In this document: in pieces, positions 1-10,815 of the stretch
Position numbering within the stretch: position 1 is the first letter of the stretch
Layout: the number at the start of each line of letters is the position of its first letter
Assembly: GCA_032871835.1 (NCBI GenBank)
Contig: CM065299.1
Span: forward strand, 496,001 to 560,000
Origin: Dipteronia dyeriana
Lineage: Eukaryota > Streptophyta > Magnoliopsida > Sapindales > Sapindaceae
Direction of reading: 5' to 3'
DNA: 64,000 nucleotides
Position numbers and translations under genes: made by a program
The notes under the pieces: model-generated
Database searches by the model: none
What the model was told of the DNA's origin: nothing
The model's input: only the letters and a program-made list of their open reading frames with translations

Positions 1-204
1 CAGAGATTGTTTCAATGGCTACAGAGCTCGATGGGTCTGCATGCAATGCATGGACTTAGAGAGATAGATGGTGGTCACTAAACTGGATTTGACTCCTTTA
101 GAAGATAATCGTTTCGCAAATTGAAGCATTGGATTTATGTGGCCTTGGACTGGATAAGGAAATATTAGAACATGAGCTTTGGAGTCTCTCTTTGATAAAT
201 TCAT
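1..204 (-). pseudogene. UGT74-like glycosyltransferase, 5' end, frameshifted and cut by the window edge
   Basis: The first 50 or so codons encode the N-terminus of a family 1 UDP-glycosyltransferase, with the HVLIFPYPVQGHINPMLQFA signature and the catalytic-type His in GHINP. The true ATG is at 204-202; an earlier in-frame TTG at 210 is not a start. After the codons for SKSMH the frame is lost. A 5 bp tandem duplication (plus-strand ATGCA ATGCA at 41-50) shifts reading to a stop at 21-19. In the shifted frame the expected family residues (ADPSSSVAIETIS) continue to the window edge, so the rest of the gene lies to the left. It is most like the other array members. Whether downstream exons survive cannot be seen. 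Confidence 0.8.
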
Positions 205-1058
205 TATCAACTAGAGAAGCAGAAAGACGGAGATACAAGTATAAAGAGAATTATAGCTCAACAGCCAAAATTTATTGTGTAGTTGTTATCTGGTACGGAT
301 GTAAAAATAATAATAATATTTTATTTTCTTATAAAAAAGAAATTATTATAAAAATCAATTAAGAATCATAAAAGAGTCAAAACAATGCAAGTCTGTCATT
401 GCTTCTTTAATTACCAGCAGATCGAGAGCAGTTGTAATACATCAGCTGTAATGTATTCACGAGAAACTGTCTCCTTCTGGTGTTCTTTTGTGAGAGAGAG
501 AGAGAGTTTGCTAAACCTGCATTTACAGTCATGTATTCAAAACCGATCAAAGCCGTGACTATGCAAATAGATAATTAATAGGGTGTGTATTATAGGATCC
601 ACCGAATTGGATACAATTTATTGGGTTAAATCATATTGGATTTTAAATTTTGAAATCCATTGGATTGGATTTAAATATTAAAATTATATTGGATTAATTT
701 ATTTTGTCTTATGTTGTTTTTCGTTACAACAAATGGATATATTGAGAGAGATTGCCAAACCTGCCTTTACAGGCATATAATTTTGAAAGCCATGTTTATG
801 TAAATAACGTGAACAAATCTGTAAAAGCAAAGCATGGTAATCATATGGGGATGTGAAGTGAAGCGTGAATCAGTATTATTGTGCTACGCGGAGCTGATTC
901 CGAGACGAGTGATAGTTTTCAGTGTTCTTTTCAATGAAGAAAAAAAAAAGTGACCAAAGTTCCTAATGTTACAACCTTATCAAATGTAAAATCTTTGACG
1001 ATTATTTACTTATTTAATTCTCAACCACCAAATAAAAACAGTACAAAAGCGTAGATAT
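205..1058. other. Intergenic, AT-rich, with an imperfect direct repeat
   Basis: No coding region is supported. A stretch at about 495-580 (GA run, then AAACCTGC, TTTACAG) recurs imperfectly at about 738-810, indicating local duplication. A segment rich in ATTGGAT words lies at 600-700. This sits between the start of one minus-strand UGT and the 3' end of the next. Confidence 0.5.
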
Positions 1059-2716
1059 TCAGGGACAAGTTTTGGAAATAACCAAGCTAGCATCAAATTC
1101 ATCAATATTTTTATCAGAACTTCCACCTTCAACCATGGCTTCTTTGGCCAATCTCTTCCATTTACCTGCATTGTTTTTGATCTCTTTTCCTCTCTCACCT
1201 TCCAATATTTCCCTTATACAATTCTCTATTGCTTCTCTTCTAACAATTCCTTTCTCATTATCAGCTTCAAGTTTCAGTCCCATTTCCCACACATCTATAA
1301 TGTACTTGGCATTAGTGCTTTGGTCCGTCCATTGTGGCACTGCCACCATTGGAACTCCCAAACTCAGAGCTTCCAATGTCGAATAACATCCACAATGTTT
1401 AACAAAGCAGCCCACTGATTCATTTGCCAAGACCTCTAATTGTGGACACCAACTCACCACCAACCCCTTTTGTGATGTTTCCTGCACATTTTTTTCTGGG
1501 AGTTTAGCCTGTTCAGATGCTCTCACAACCCACAAGAAGTGCTTGTCACTTGCTTTCAGCCCCCAAGCCAGTTCCCCCATCTGTTCAGCTTCTAAGTCCG
1601 CAATGCTCCCAAACGACACATAAACGACAGACCCTTTTACCCGATCATTTAACCATTTCATGCAAGCATCAATATTTGGCTTAAAAATGCTAAAACCATA
1701 GTCTTTATCACCTTCAAGCTGCTTGTCTAAGTACATAGATGTTATAGTTGGTCCAATTGTCCTCAATGACTAGAGCTTCTTCCCCATCAATCACCAAACA
1801 TTAGACAGAAAATGATCAATTCATGCAAATTCAAAGTTAATTGGAGACCGATCTTCTACATGTTTGACTTCGACTCGGTTTCAAATAATCTTATGACACG
1901 ACCATAGTCTTTTCTAGGGTTTAACAATTGTATTTAAACATTCTAACTCGGTAATATATATGCAGACTGCAAAACAAATACAGAAACAAGACTTGAACCC
2001 AGAAACTTGTGGGATAACCAAAAATCTGATACCATATTAATTAGTAATCGTCATACAACCCAGAAACGATGACATTTAAGCCTTCTAACAAGACGTACCT
2101 CTTCCTCTAACTCATAAAAAGTGTTGCAGAGGACCCAATCAGCTTTGTCAACTGTAGCAAACTGACAATGTACTACCATATGGTCCATATCAAAGAAAGC
2201 AGGATATGAATCCAAATCAGAACTGAAAGAAGGCATATCTTGAGGCTCAAGTGGAGTCAATCCAGGCAGTGAAACTTGAGACCCTGTAAGTGGAAGTTAG
2301 AGCAAACCCGTATGGACATGATACAATATGCTATCAACAACACAAGATTGAGTGAAAAACACAGCTCCAACAATTCCAGATTTCTTTGCAACATCAAGAG
2401 CCCAAAGCAAAAATGAGTCATACACAATGAAACCAACAGGAAAGCCTGAGCCATTCATCTTCTCAACAAGCTCAATGAGAGTTTCTGATTCCACCTTCCT
2501 AAACCTCTCCAAGTAAGCCTGGATGGTCTCTGCCTGTACTATACCGCCTTCATCATAGCCATCCGAAATCGTTTCGAGTGCAATGGAGGAGGAGATGGTT
2601 GAAGCTCTATGGATGGTTTTGTACATGAAGAGAATTCTGGCAAGTGTGACTTCGAGTCCTTTGTGTTGGATATGATACGACCAAACAGTGAGCTTTGTAG
2701 GAAGCACTTTTTCCAT
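1059..2716 (-). pseudogene. UGT74-like glycosyltransferase pseudogene, nearly full length
   Basis: Two exon-like blocks, 2716-2099 and about 1766-1059, match the minus-strand UGT at 7974-9601. Several lesions are visible. Near the start, a deletion between SYP and QHKG removes the GHINP segment with the catalytic His; an upstream one-base loss puts the remaining codons of that stretch in an alien frame. An in-frame TAA at 2299-2297 replaces the codon following GLL. At the intron the donor (GT at 2098-2097) survives, but the acceptor region near 1790 lacks a proper AG, and a frameshift with a TAG lies just before RTIGPT. In the PSPG box the usual HCGWNS reads HCGCYS, and the C-terminal FVASL reads FDASL. 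A functional enzyme is very unlikely. It may still be transcribed. Confidence 0.85.
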
Positions 2717-3146
2717 TCTCCTTCTTCATTGTTTCTGCTTCACACAACAATTTGATCATGAACTCTCTTTCTCTTCACTTCAAGTTGGTTACTGTTGAAA
2801 TTTTATAGCAATTTTTAATCTTGCAATTGTGTTGTATAGGTTGCCCATTGGATTCAATTTTAAACATACATTTAAAAGCATCTGAGCTTTGATATTGGCA
2901 TGTCTGATTATCTCAGTTCAGTTTGAAGAAAAACTTGAGAAATAACATGCAAAAGCTTGGTTTGTGTGCAAATAGGTGGCGCTATGAGAAATGGAGGTGC
3001 TGACATTTTTTGGATCAAAACAAGATATGATCAGAATTCAGAAACCAATCTGCATTCATTAAGGGATACAAATAATATTATAATAAAAAGTGATTAATCA
3101 GCAAAATGATCAAGCCAAGGAGGCAGCAGCTTGACATCTGGCTGCT
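2717..3146. other. Intergenic, no gene seen
   Basis: Upstream flank of the minus-strand UGT pseudogene. No open frame or RNA gene is recognisable. Confidence 0.5.
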
Positions 3147-3575
3147 GGTAGGACCAGGGCCAGCCCCGACTATTTTGAAACCCGAGGAGAAAATCTAAGA
3201 TGGGTCTCGATTAGAGAATTGACTATCGAAAGAATGAGAGCCGAGAGAGATGTTGGTAATTGGAAATAAAGATAAAAAATAGACTTTTAGGTACTAATAT
3301 ATCTGAAAAAAAACCTATAATCAAAGATTTCATTTGGTTTTTTTTTTTTTTTTTTTTTTTTTTCCTAGTCCAATTTTGTTTTATTTATTTTAATTTTTGA
3401 ACTTTTTAATATGAGCCTTTTACTGCTGCTCATAATAAATATACGGGCCTTATAATATAGAATAAAATAAAAAATGGATCCTAAACTAATACTGAAATAT
3501 ATACATATGGATCTTTTAAAAAAGGGCCCGGAGCTGCCCCTCCAACGATACAAGAGGGCCGGCCATAGGTAGAAC
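3147..3575. mobile_element. Small non-autonomous hAT-like element
   Basis: The segment 3155-3567 begins CAGGGCCAGCCC and ends with the imperfect inverse of this (GGGCCGGCCATA). It is flanked by 8 bp near-identical repeats, GGTAGGAC at 3147-3154 and GGTAGAAC at 3568-3575, the target duplication length of hAT elements. The interior is AT-rich with a T run at 3340-3363 and no transposase. A related sequence without clear borders lies around 17862-18160. Superfamily assignment is inferred from duplication length and terminal shape only. Confidence 0.55.
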
Positions 3576-5087
3576 ACTTCCAAGAAGGAAGAGAGAAAAA
3601 CTGGAAATGACCTGAAAAAAATATTCTTTTTATATTTGGAAAGGACGTGTTTATAAATCAGAAATATTAATAAGAGAAAAAGAATTTCATAAATCAGGAA
3701 TCAAGTTACATGAAAGTGACACATAAATTATAAATTAAATTTCTACAATAAATAGAACTTAATCTCCCTCCTCCCTAAAGAATTATGTTTCCATTTCTCG
3801 TTCTCTTTCTATTTAAGCTTGGTTCTATTTTATTTCGTTTATGATTAGTAGACAAGTCCAACCTTGATCTAAGATTTTGAACCGATCATCATATCCAATG
3901 CCAAAATATAAAATAAGAAACAAGGAAGTCAAATTGATTTTGTGAAGGAAAAACATCCAAATCCAGCTTTTTATTATTAAATAAGATGTATTGATTAAAA
4001 ATGAAATCAAAATTATACAATATATAATCTTCATTGAATGGAGTAAGAATAGTAGGTGGAATGTATTTATCAATCACTGACTCACTGTGTGTAGAGACTA
4101 CTAGATGTTTCATGACCAGTTGTTGGTGAACCGATCTTCTTCAACTAAAAGCAGTGCTATTCAGAAAAGGACTTCTGATTGTTTATGGTCAATTGGTCAT
4201 TAATCATTATATATTTATCTATTTAGATATAAAGGTTGTTTGATGTTTGGATGTGGAAATAATTACTAATTAAGTAATCAAACATAGTTGTATGCAGTAT
4301 GTACATTCAGATAATGCAGAATAATTAATATATATATATATATATATAAAAATTAAAAGGGAAGCGAGTTTTTAATTTGGTTGGAGAAGAAAAGTCAAAA
4401 GCAAACTTGTAAGAATCTGACAAGAAGCATAATAAAAATGAGTGATGATTTTTATGGGGGACAAAGATCCAAAATTATTATCATGTTGTTTGTGACTGAT
4501 AAGATTAACAATGGGTGGCCTGCAAGCAAAAAAAAAAAAAAAAATCAGTTTATATTGTCATTTTCTGTATAAAATCTAGTCATTGTATATGTAAGCAACC
4601 TTGACTGTATTAGGCCACAGATAAATCAAAGTGTTTGAATTTTTATATAATACTAGTGGATCAACATGGCGATATAACGATATTGTTGTTTAAATCGCCG
4701 GATAGGTTTCTTCCTGAACAAGCTTTACAGAAAATATAATAAGAGGAGGTTTTAGGTGCACGGTTTATACTATCGAAATCTGAGCAAAACTGATTGTGAT
4801 ATGCAATCCCATTCAGTATTTCAATAATTATAGTTTTTACATATAATAATTTATATGAAGGCCCTATTGTTTATTATTAACTATCAGATATTACATAAAT
4901 AATCGGTAATCTTTTTTAATATTCAACATGCTGTGATTGAAAATAAAAGACTAAGACATTGTCGTTCTAAATGAGTCTCACGAATATGATTCCTTTTCAA
5001 GACTTTTTACTATATCTAATGAAAAATCATCTTAATGAGATTGTCTAGTCCAATTATATCTAATTTCTTTTTACTGTATGGAACCAC
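3576..5087. other. Intergenic AT-rich region upstream of the first plus-strand UGT
   Basis: No gene supported. Contains a short TA microsatellite at about 4329-4348 and an A run near 4530. The last 90 bases form the core promoter of the UGT at 5175. Confidence 0.5.
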
Positions 5088-5095
5088 TATAAATA
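5088..5095 (+). promoter_or_regulatory. Putative TATA box of the UGT at 5175
   Basis: TATAAATA lies 87 bp upstream of the ATG at 5175, a spacing that would give a 5' leader of roughly 50-60 bases. Inferred from motif and position only. Confidence 0.55.
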
Positions 5096-5174
5096 AGTGA
5101 TCCTATTTACTGAGAATTCAGGTTTTTCTTTGTAATCTTTCTCCTGTATTATAGATTGTCTTCTTCAATTCAAT

Positions 5175-6715
5175 ATGGAACAGAAAGCCTCCAAAGAAGC
5201 TCATGTTCTAGTCCTTCCTTATCCAGCTCAAGGCCACATAAATCCAATGATTGAATTCGCTAAACGTTTGGATTTCAAAGGAATCAAATCCACATTAGCA
5301 ATCACCGTTTATCAATCAAAGTCTCTGCACATGCACTTGGACCCTGAAAGATCATCAATAGCCATCGAAACATTCTCCGACGGCTACGATGAGGGTGGTT
5401 ATGCAAAGGCTGGGAGCAGTGAAGCCTACCTGGAAAGTCTCAATGTTGCAGGCCCAAAAACTCTGGAGGACTTGATTCAAAAACTCGATGACAATGGTCA
5501 GCCTGTCACTGCAATTGTTTATGATGGATTTTTGACCTGGGGACTCGATGTGGCCAAGAAATTTGGGCTAATTGGTGTGACATTTTTCACTCAATCAGCT
5601 GCAGTGAACAACATATATTATCACGTCAACAGAGGAATACTTCAGCTGCCACTTTCGGAGCCTCAGGTTTCGATTCCTGGATTGCCACCGCTTGAAGCTT
5701 CCGAGACACCTTCGTTTGTACATGATTATGGACCCTACCCGGGTTTCTCTGGTGTTGTTTTGAATCAATTCTCGAATGTTGATCAAGCTGATTGGGTACT
5801 GCTGGATACTTTCTACGAACTAGAGGAAAAGGTATGTGTAATGGAATTAGTCTTGCTTTGAAACATTGATCAACAGCTTTTGTTAGTCTAATATGTATAT
5901 GTATTTGGGTCAGTCTTGCAAATGAGGGGTGTAACATCTTTGATTAAAGATTTTTCATGTTGTTTGATGATGATGATAATCAGGTGGTGGACTGGATGGC
6001 GAAGCTCTGGAAACTTGGGACAGTTGGGCCAACTCTTCCATCTATGTACTTGGACAAAAGACTTAAAGATGATAAAGACTATGGTACAAACATATTCGAG
6101 CCAAAAACCAGTGTTTCCATGAATTGGCTGAATAACAGGCCAAATGGTGCTTCAGTTGTTTATGTTGCATTCGGGAGCGCGGCGACAATGAATCCAGAAC
6201 AAATGGAAGAGTTAGCTTGGGGACTGAAAGGAAGCAACTGCCACTTCTTGTGGGTTGTGAGAGAGGATGAGGAGGCAAAACTGCCAAGCAAGTTCCTAGA
6301 GGAGATATCAGAATCAGATCAAGGCCTGGTTGTGAGTTGGTGCCCACAATTGGAAGTGTTGGCACATGAGTCCGTGGACTGTTTTGTGACACATTGTGGT
6401 TTCAATTCAGTTATTGAAGCATTGAGCCTTGGAGTTGCAATGGTGGCAATGCCTCAGTGGACCGACCAACCGACAAATGCCAAGTATGTTGAGGATGTTT
6501 GGGGGACTGGAATCAGAGCTCTGCCTGATGAGAAAGGTGTAGTGAGAAGAGAAATAGTAGAGAAATGCATCAAGGAAGTGATGGTGGGAGAGAAGGGGAA
6601 GAAGATGAAGGAGAATGCTAAAAAATGGAAGCAATTGGCCAAAGAAGCCACTGATGAAGGTGGAAGTTCTGATAAGAACATTGATGAATTTGTAGCCAAA
6701 TTACTATGCTCCTGA
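5175..6715 (+). CDS. UGT74-like UDP-glycosyltransferase, two exons
   Basis: Family 1 glycosyltransferases move a sugar from UDP-sugar to small acceptors in the cytosol; UGT74 members act on acids and other small metabolites, but the acceptor here cannot be read from sequence. Exons 5175-5831 and 5984-6715 (152 bp GT-AG intron, phase 0) encode 462 residues, the normal family length. The catalytic His is H21 in GHINP and its partner Asp is D117 in IVYDG. The PSPG donor box spans W338 to Q381, ending in WTDQ, as expected for UDP-glucose users. Box position 22, normally Trp, is Phe (HCGFNS, F359). A TATA box lies 87 bp upstream. No breaks are seen, so it is probably functional. It is the first plus-strand member of the array, and the minus-strand UGT downstream converges on it. 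Confidence 0.93.
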
Positions 6716-7554
6716 TTATGTTGTATTGTTTTGCTTTTAATCTTTTTCCCTTTCTCGATCTCCTTCTAATGTTTTCTTTATGCAATTTATAAATATATCG
6801 TAAGTTGAGAGGTTTAAGTGTGTAACTATCATTAGACTATGCTTACTTAACATTAGTGCTTTGATCAATCCATTGTTGATATATATAGCACGCTTACGAA
6901 TAAAACATAAATAACTGAACCACTTTATATATACTACTATCCAATGTTGTTTGATAGTGATCAACGCTCGTCCAGTTCCACAATGTTAAAAAAAAAAATC
7001 GATTGAAGATTTTCGCTGTTGTCAAAGAGAAGTGATCCAGATTCTTCTTCTTTTTCTTTTTTTTTTTTTTTTTTTTTTGTGATCTAAATTTGTTTCTAAT
7101 TAATGCTCATAAATGCAAAGGATGGTTTTTTCAACTACTCAACCACCAGAAATAATATACTAGGACCTACCACGAGGAAATCATAGAGGTTGCATTTAAT
7201 TCTTAATTATTATTTTTTTATGGTTTATTCATCAAATTATGGATCACTAATGTAGAGAAATAATGGAATGAACGAATTACACAACCAAAGAATGACCTTA
7301 CTTACGTAGTATAGCTAGCCTTTTAATCTGCCTTTTTAAGTTTAGAGATGATTTCAAATTTTCAATTATTACATTCTTCCAGATATTTTTTATTTTAAAA
7401 TAATTTAATTTGACAACCCATTATTTTATTGAACTAAAAACAAAATTGTTTCAAGAGAAATCAGAACCTCTTAATAGAATGTTAGCACAAGCATGAACAA
7501 CAAGCCTCCGTTAAAATTATGGCTGCAAACCCAAAAAAAAAATAAAAAAATTCA
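6716..7554. other. Intergenic between convergent UGTs
   Basis: 3' flank of the plus-strand UGT and former 3' flank of the minus-strand UGT at 7974-9601. T run at 7050-7078. The part just before 7555 is the original 3' untranslated sequence of the minus-strand gene, displaced by the hAT insertion described next. No other gene is seen. Confidence 0.5.
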
Positions 7555-7984
7555 CATACAAGTAGAGGTGTCTACGGTTCGGTTAAACCGTTCGAAACCG
7601 AACCGAAACAGAACCGAAACCGTCTTTTAAAAACCGTAACCGTAACCGAAACCGAACTGTAACCGTCGGTTACGAAACCGATTGGAAACCGGTTCCCCGA
7701 CGGTTCGGTTACGGTTATCCAATCCTAAAAACCGTCTCAAAACCGGCGGTTATAACCGCCGGTTTTGGTATATTTTATTTATAAAAAAACTAACCAATAG
7801 AATTACGACACGTGGCAATTTATTTGTAAAAAAAAACCGAACCGTAACCGCCAAACCGTCGGTTACGTAACTGAACCAAACCATCCCCCTCCGGTTACGG
7901 TTACGGTTACGATTACACCATTTTACGGAACCGAAACCGACGGTTCGTAACCGAAACCGAACCGTGGACACCTCTACATACAAG
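7555..7984. mobile_element. hAT-type MITE with 8 bp target duplication, rich in CGGTT words
   Basis: The element proper is 7563-7976 (414 bp). Its terminal inverted repeats begin TAGAGGTGTC at both ends, with about 19 of 20 terminal bases matching. It is flanked by perfect 8 bp duplications CATACAAG at 7555-7562 and 7977-7984, diagnostic of hAT insertion. The interior is dense in CGGTT and its complement AACCG and has no transposase. Its right end overlaps the last codon of the UGT on the minus strand and provides that gene's stop. The element at 10468-10735 shares the TAGAGGTGTC end. Confidence 0.9.
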
Positions 7985-9601
7985 TTTTGGAAATAACCAA
8001 GCTAGCAACAAATTCATCGATATTTTTATCAGAACTTCCACCTTCAACCATGGCTTCTCTGGCCAATCTCTTCCATTTATCAGCATTGTTTTTTATTTCT
8101 TTTGCTCTCTTGCCTTCCAATAATTCTCTAATGCAATTCTCTATTGCTTGTCTTTTAACAATTCCTTTCTCACGATCAGCTTCAGGTTTCAGTCCCGTTT
8201 TCCACACATCCATAATGTACTTGGCATTAGTGCTTTGGTCATGAGAATGTGGCATTGCCACCATTGGAATTCCAAAACTCAGAGCTTCCAATGTTGAATT
8301 CCATCCACAATGTGTAACAAAGCAGCCTATTGCTTCATTTGCCAAGACATCTAATTGTGGACACCAACTCACCACCAACCCCTTTTGTGATACAAAGTTT
8401 TCTGGTAGCTTAGCCTGTTCAGATGCTCTCACAACCCACAAAAAGTGCTTGTCACTTGCTATCAGACCACAAGCCAGTTCCTCCATTTGTTCGGCTTTTG
8501 GCTCTGCCGTGCTCCCAAACGACACGTAAATGACAGACCCTTTTGCCCGATCGCTTAGCCATTTCATGCAAGCATCACTATTTGGCTCGAAGATGTTGAA
8601 ACCATAGCCTTTATCATCTTTAAGGTTTTTATCCAAGTACATAGATGGTATTGTTGGTCCAACTGTCTTCAATAGTGACTTGAACTTCCCCAACCATTCC
8701 ACTACCTGCACAAATTCACATTACTAAATCTAATTAGCTATTGGTGTTTGATCATTTATAATTAACCAGGATCTTCTTCTGATATGAGCTTCACTGAACA
8801 CATATTAATCATACTTACCTCTTTCTCCAACTCATAAAAAGTGTTGCAAAGAACCCAATCAGCCTCGTCGCCGGTAGCAAATTGACCATATACTGACACA
8901 TCAAAAATGACTTCAAAAATGTCAGATTGTGATCCATAATTATAAATGTAACTAGGCATGTCTTGAGGCTCAAGTGGAGGCAATCCAGGCAGTGATGAAA
9001 TCTTATTCTCTGTATGTGGAAGATTGAGCAAGCCCTTGTATGCATGGTAGGATATGCAATCAACAGCACATGATTGAGTGAGAAAAATTGCTCCAACCAA
9101 ACCAAACTTTCTTGCAACACTAAGAGCCCAAGGCAAACATGAATCATACACTATGCAATCAACAGGAAAACCTGAGCCATTCATTTTCTCAACAAGTTCA
9201 CTAAGAGTTTGAGTTCCCACCTGTCCAAATATGAATTCTCATGTCAGAATATGTTTTTTATTTATATACTCTGTAACGTTACATAATCAGTTTTACAACA
9301 GACATCTGCACTAGAGAAGAATTACCTGCTCAAATCTCTTCAAGTAGACTGGAAAGCTTTCTGCTTGATCAACACCACCTTCATCGTAGCCGTCGGAGAT
9401 CGTTTCAAGTGCAATAGAGCTGTTGGAAGAAGCTCTATGGATGGTTTTGGAAATGAAGCGAGTATTGACTAGAGTGACTTTGATTCCTTTGTGTTGTAAG
9501 CGCTTGGAGAATTGAAGCAATGGGTTTATGTGGCCCTGCATTGGGTAGGATAAGACCAAACAGTGAGCTTTGCAGGAATCATCACCCTCTAAAGTGTCCA
9601 T
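7974..9601 (-). CDS. UGT74-like UDP-glycosyltransferase, three exons
   Basis: Exons 9601-9326, 9220-8819 and 8705-7974 are joined by two GT-AG introns of 105 and 113 bp, both phase 0, giving 469 residues. Catalytic His H24 (GHINP) and Asp D118 (IVYDS) are present. The PSPG box runs from W340 to Q383 with the canonical HCGWNS, the only intact copy here to keep Trp at box position 22. The end of the box reads PHSHDQ where PQWTDQ is usual, so Trp at box position 41 is lost while Asp43 and Gln44 stay. The first intron is absent from the plus-strand copies. The stop codon TAG (7976-7974) is formed by the first three bases of a hAT element. The gene is closest to the pseudogene at 1059-2716. It looks functional, acceptor unknown. 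Confidence 0.9.
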
Positions 9602-10319
9602 TGTTGTTTCACAGAACTCAAGCTCTTTTTCTCTTCTGGCTAACTGGTTGTATAATTATTAGTGTACAATCTATACACCAAAGTCAAAAGTAGTAAGTAG
9701 TGTTGCATTTAATTAGATTGTTGATACTGATTGGAACTAAAGTTAAGTGGAAAATGTGAGGCCACTCACTACTTTTTGTTTGCATATAATCTTCATGTCT
9801 GTTAGCTTTTGTCTAACATTACTTGATAATAACATAGAAAATCTTCATTGAATTGATGGATGGTCTTGGTTATATGTATAAAAGGTAGTAGTTCACAGAC
9901 AGCAAATTGGCAAGTCATTGTCGACATATATAGTTCCTTGTCGTATTTGGCTTGCGCACACACACAGAGCTGGCTGCATCATGCATGACAAGTTTTCGAT
10001 AATTTTAAGTTTTGACTACTGAGAAAACAGTAGAACTTTTGTCATATTTTAGACAAATCTTAATAGAGACATTTTCTCTTCATTTTTGTCACTTCTTCTG
10101 TTTTTTTTTTTTTTTGGTTGAATAAAAAATAATGGATATGGAGACAAAATCCTGAAGAGATCATTTCCTGATCTGAGCGTCCCACACACTACTTCAATTT
10201 GCTTAACGTTTAGTTTCAGAAGGGACAATCAAAGCCACATTAGCAAATAGCAACCACCATTTTTTGTATTTATCTATCCAAGTCGGTGCATATTATATAT
10301 TTATATGTTTATCTTGAAT
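9602..10319. other. Intergenic, promoter side of the minus-strand UGT
   Basis: No coding region. Holds the presumed promoter of the UGT starting at 9601 and, on the right, decayed UGT 5' sequence. At about 10200-10320 there are traces of UGT codons (for example the stretch matching KATL and ATTIYLSK), too degraded to delimit. Confidence 0.45.
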
Positions 10320-10815
10320 GCTAATCAATAGCTGTTGAAACAATCTCTGATGGCTACGTACAATGAGCCTGGCACCGGAAAGGCTGAGAGTTCCGCCTTA
10401 CGAGGAAGACATTGTGAGAAGAAAAGTGGTGGTGGAGTGCATCAAGGAAGTGATGGAGGGAGAGAAGTAGAGGTGTCAAATGGATGGCTAAGCCCGTTGA
10501 AGGGATGGGTTGGGTTTGACCATTGAGGCCCGTTGGCTTGGAGGGCTGGGCTTTTAGGGGATCGATGATGGGGTCGGATTTAAAAAATGAGGTAAAGCCT
10601 ATCGGATCACCCAAGCATGCTTGGAGAGAGCTCATGGGTAGAACCAGGCCTTACAAGAAAAAAATTAAGGGCCTAATCCGTATCCGACCCTCAAATTTGG
10701 TTTGGCCTTGAAATTTACGACCCGGCACCACCCTCGAGAGAAGGGAAAAGAAGCCATTCATGAAGGTAGAAGTTCTGATAACAACATTGATGAATTTGTA
10801 GCCAAATTGCTATAA
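10320..10815 (+). pseudogene. UGT74-like remnant with large internal deletion and a hAT insertion
   Basis: The left part matches the N-terminal SIAVETISDG region of the plus-strand UGTs. It then jumps to the C-terminal region around residue 390 (DIVRRKVVVECIKEVMEGEK), so most of exon 1, the intron and the PSPG box are missing. The C-terminal coding sequence is interrupted after the codons for GEK by a 268 bp hAT element and resumes as EAIHEGRSSDNNIDEFVAKLL with a stop at about 10812. It is clearly nonfunctional. The tail sequence and part of the hAT recur at 12270-12600. Confidence 0.85.
10460..10743. mobile_element. Non-autonomous hAT element inside the UGT remnant
   Basis: The element 10468-10735 starts TAGAGGTGTC and ends with an imperfect inverse (GGCACCACCCTC). 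It is flanked by perfect 8 bp duplications GAGAGAAG at 10460-10467 and 10736-10743. Removing the element and one duplication restores the uninterrupted UGT sequence seen in other copies, which confirms the borders. The interior contains GGGCTGGGC-type GC-rich words and no transposase. Confidence 0.9.

Noticed and set aside
1072..1386. Open frame opposite the UGT pseudogene exon (and similar ones opposite other UGT exons, for example 6454-6699, 23190-23432, 49317-49562)
   Set aside because: They are antisense shadows of the conserved UGT C-terminal codons and recur wherever that sequence occurs.
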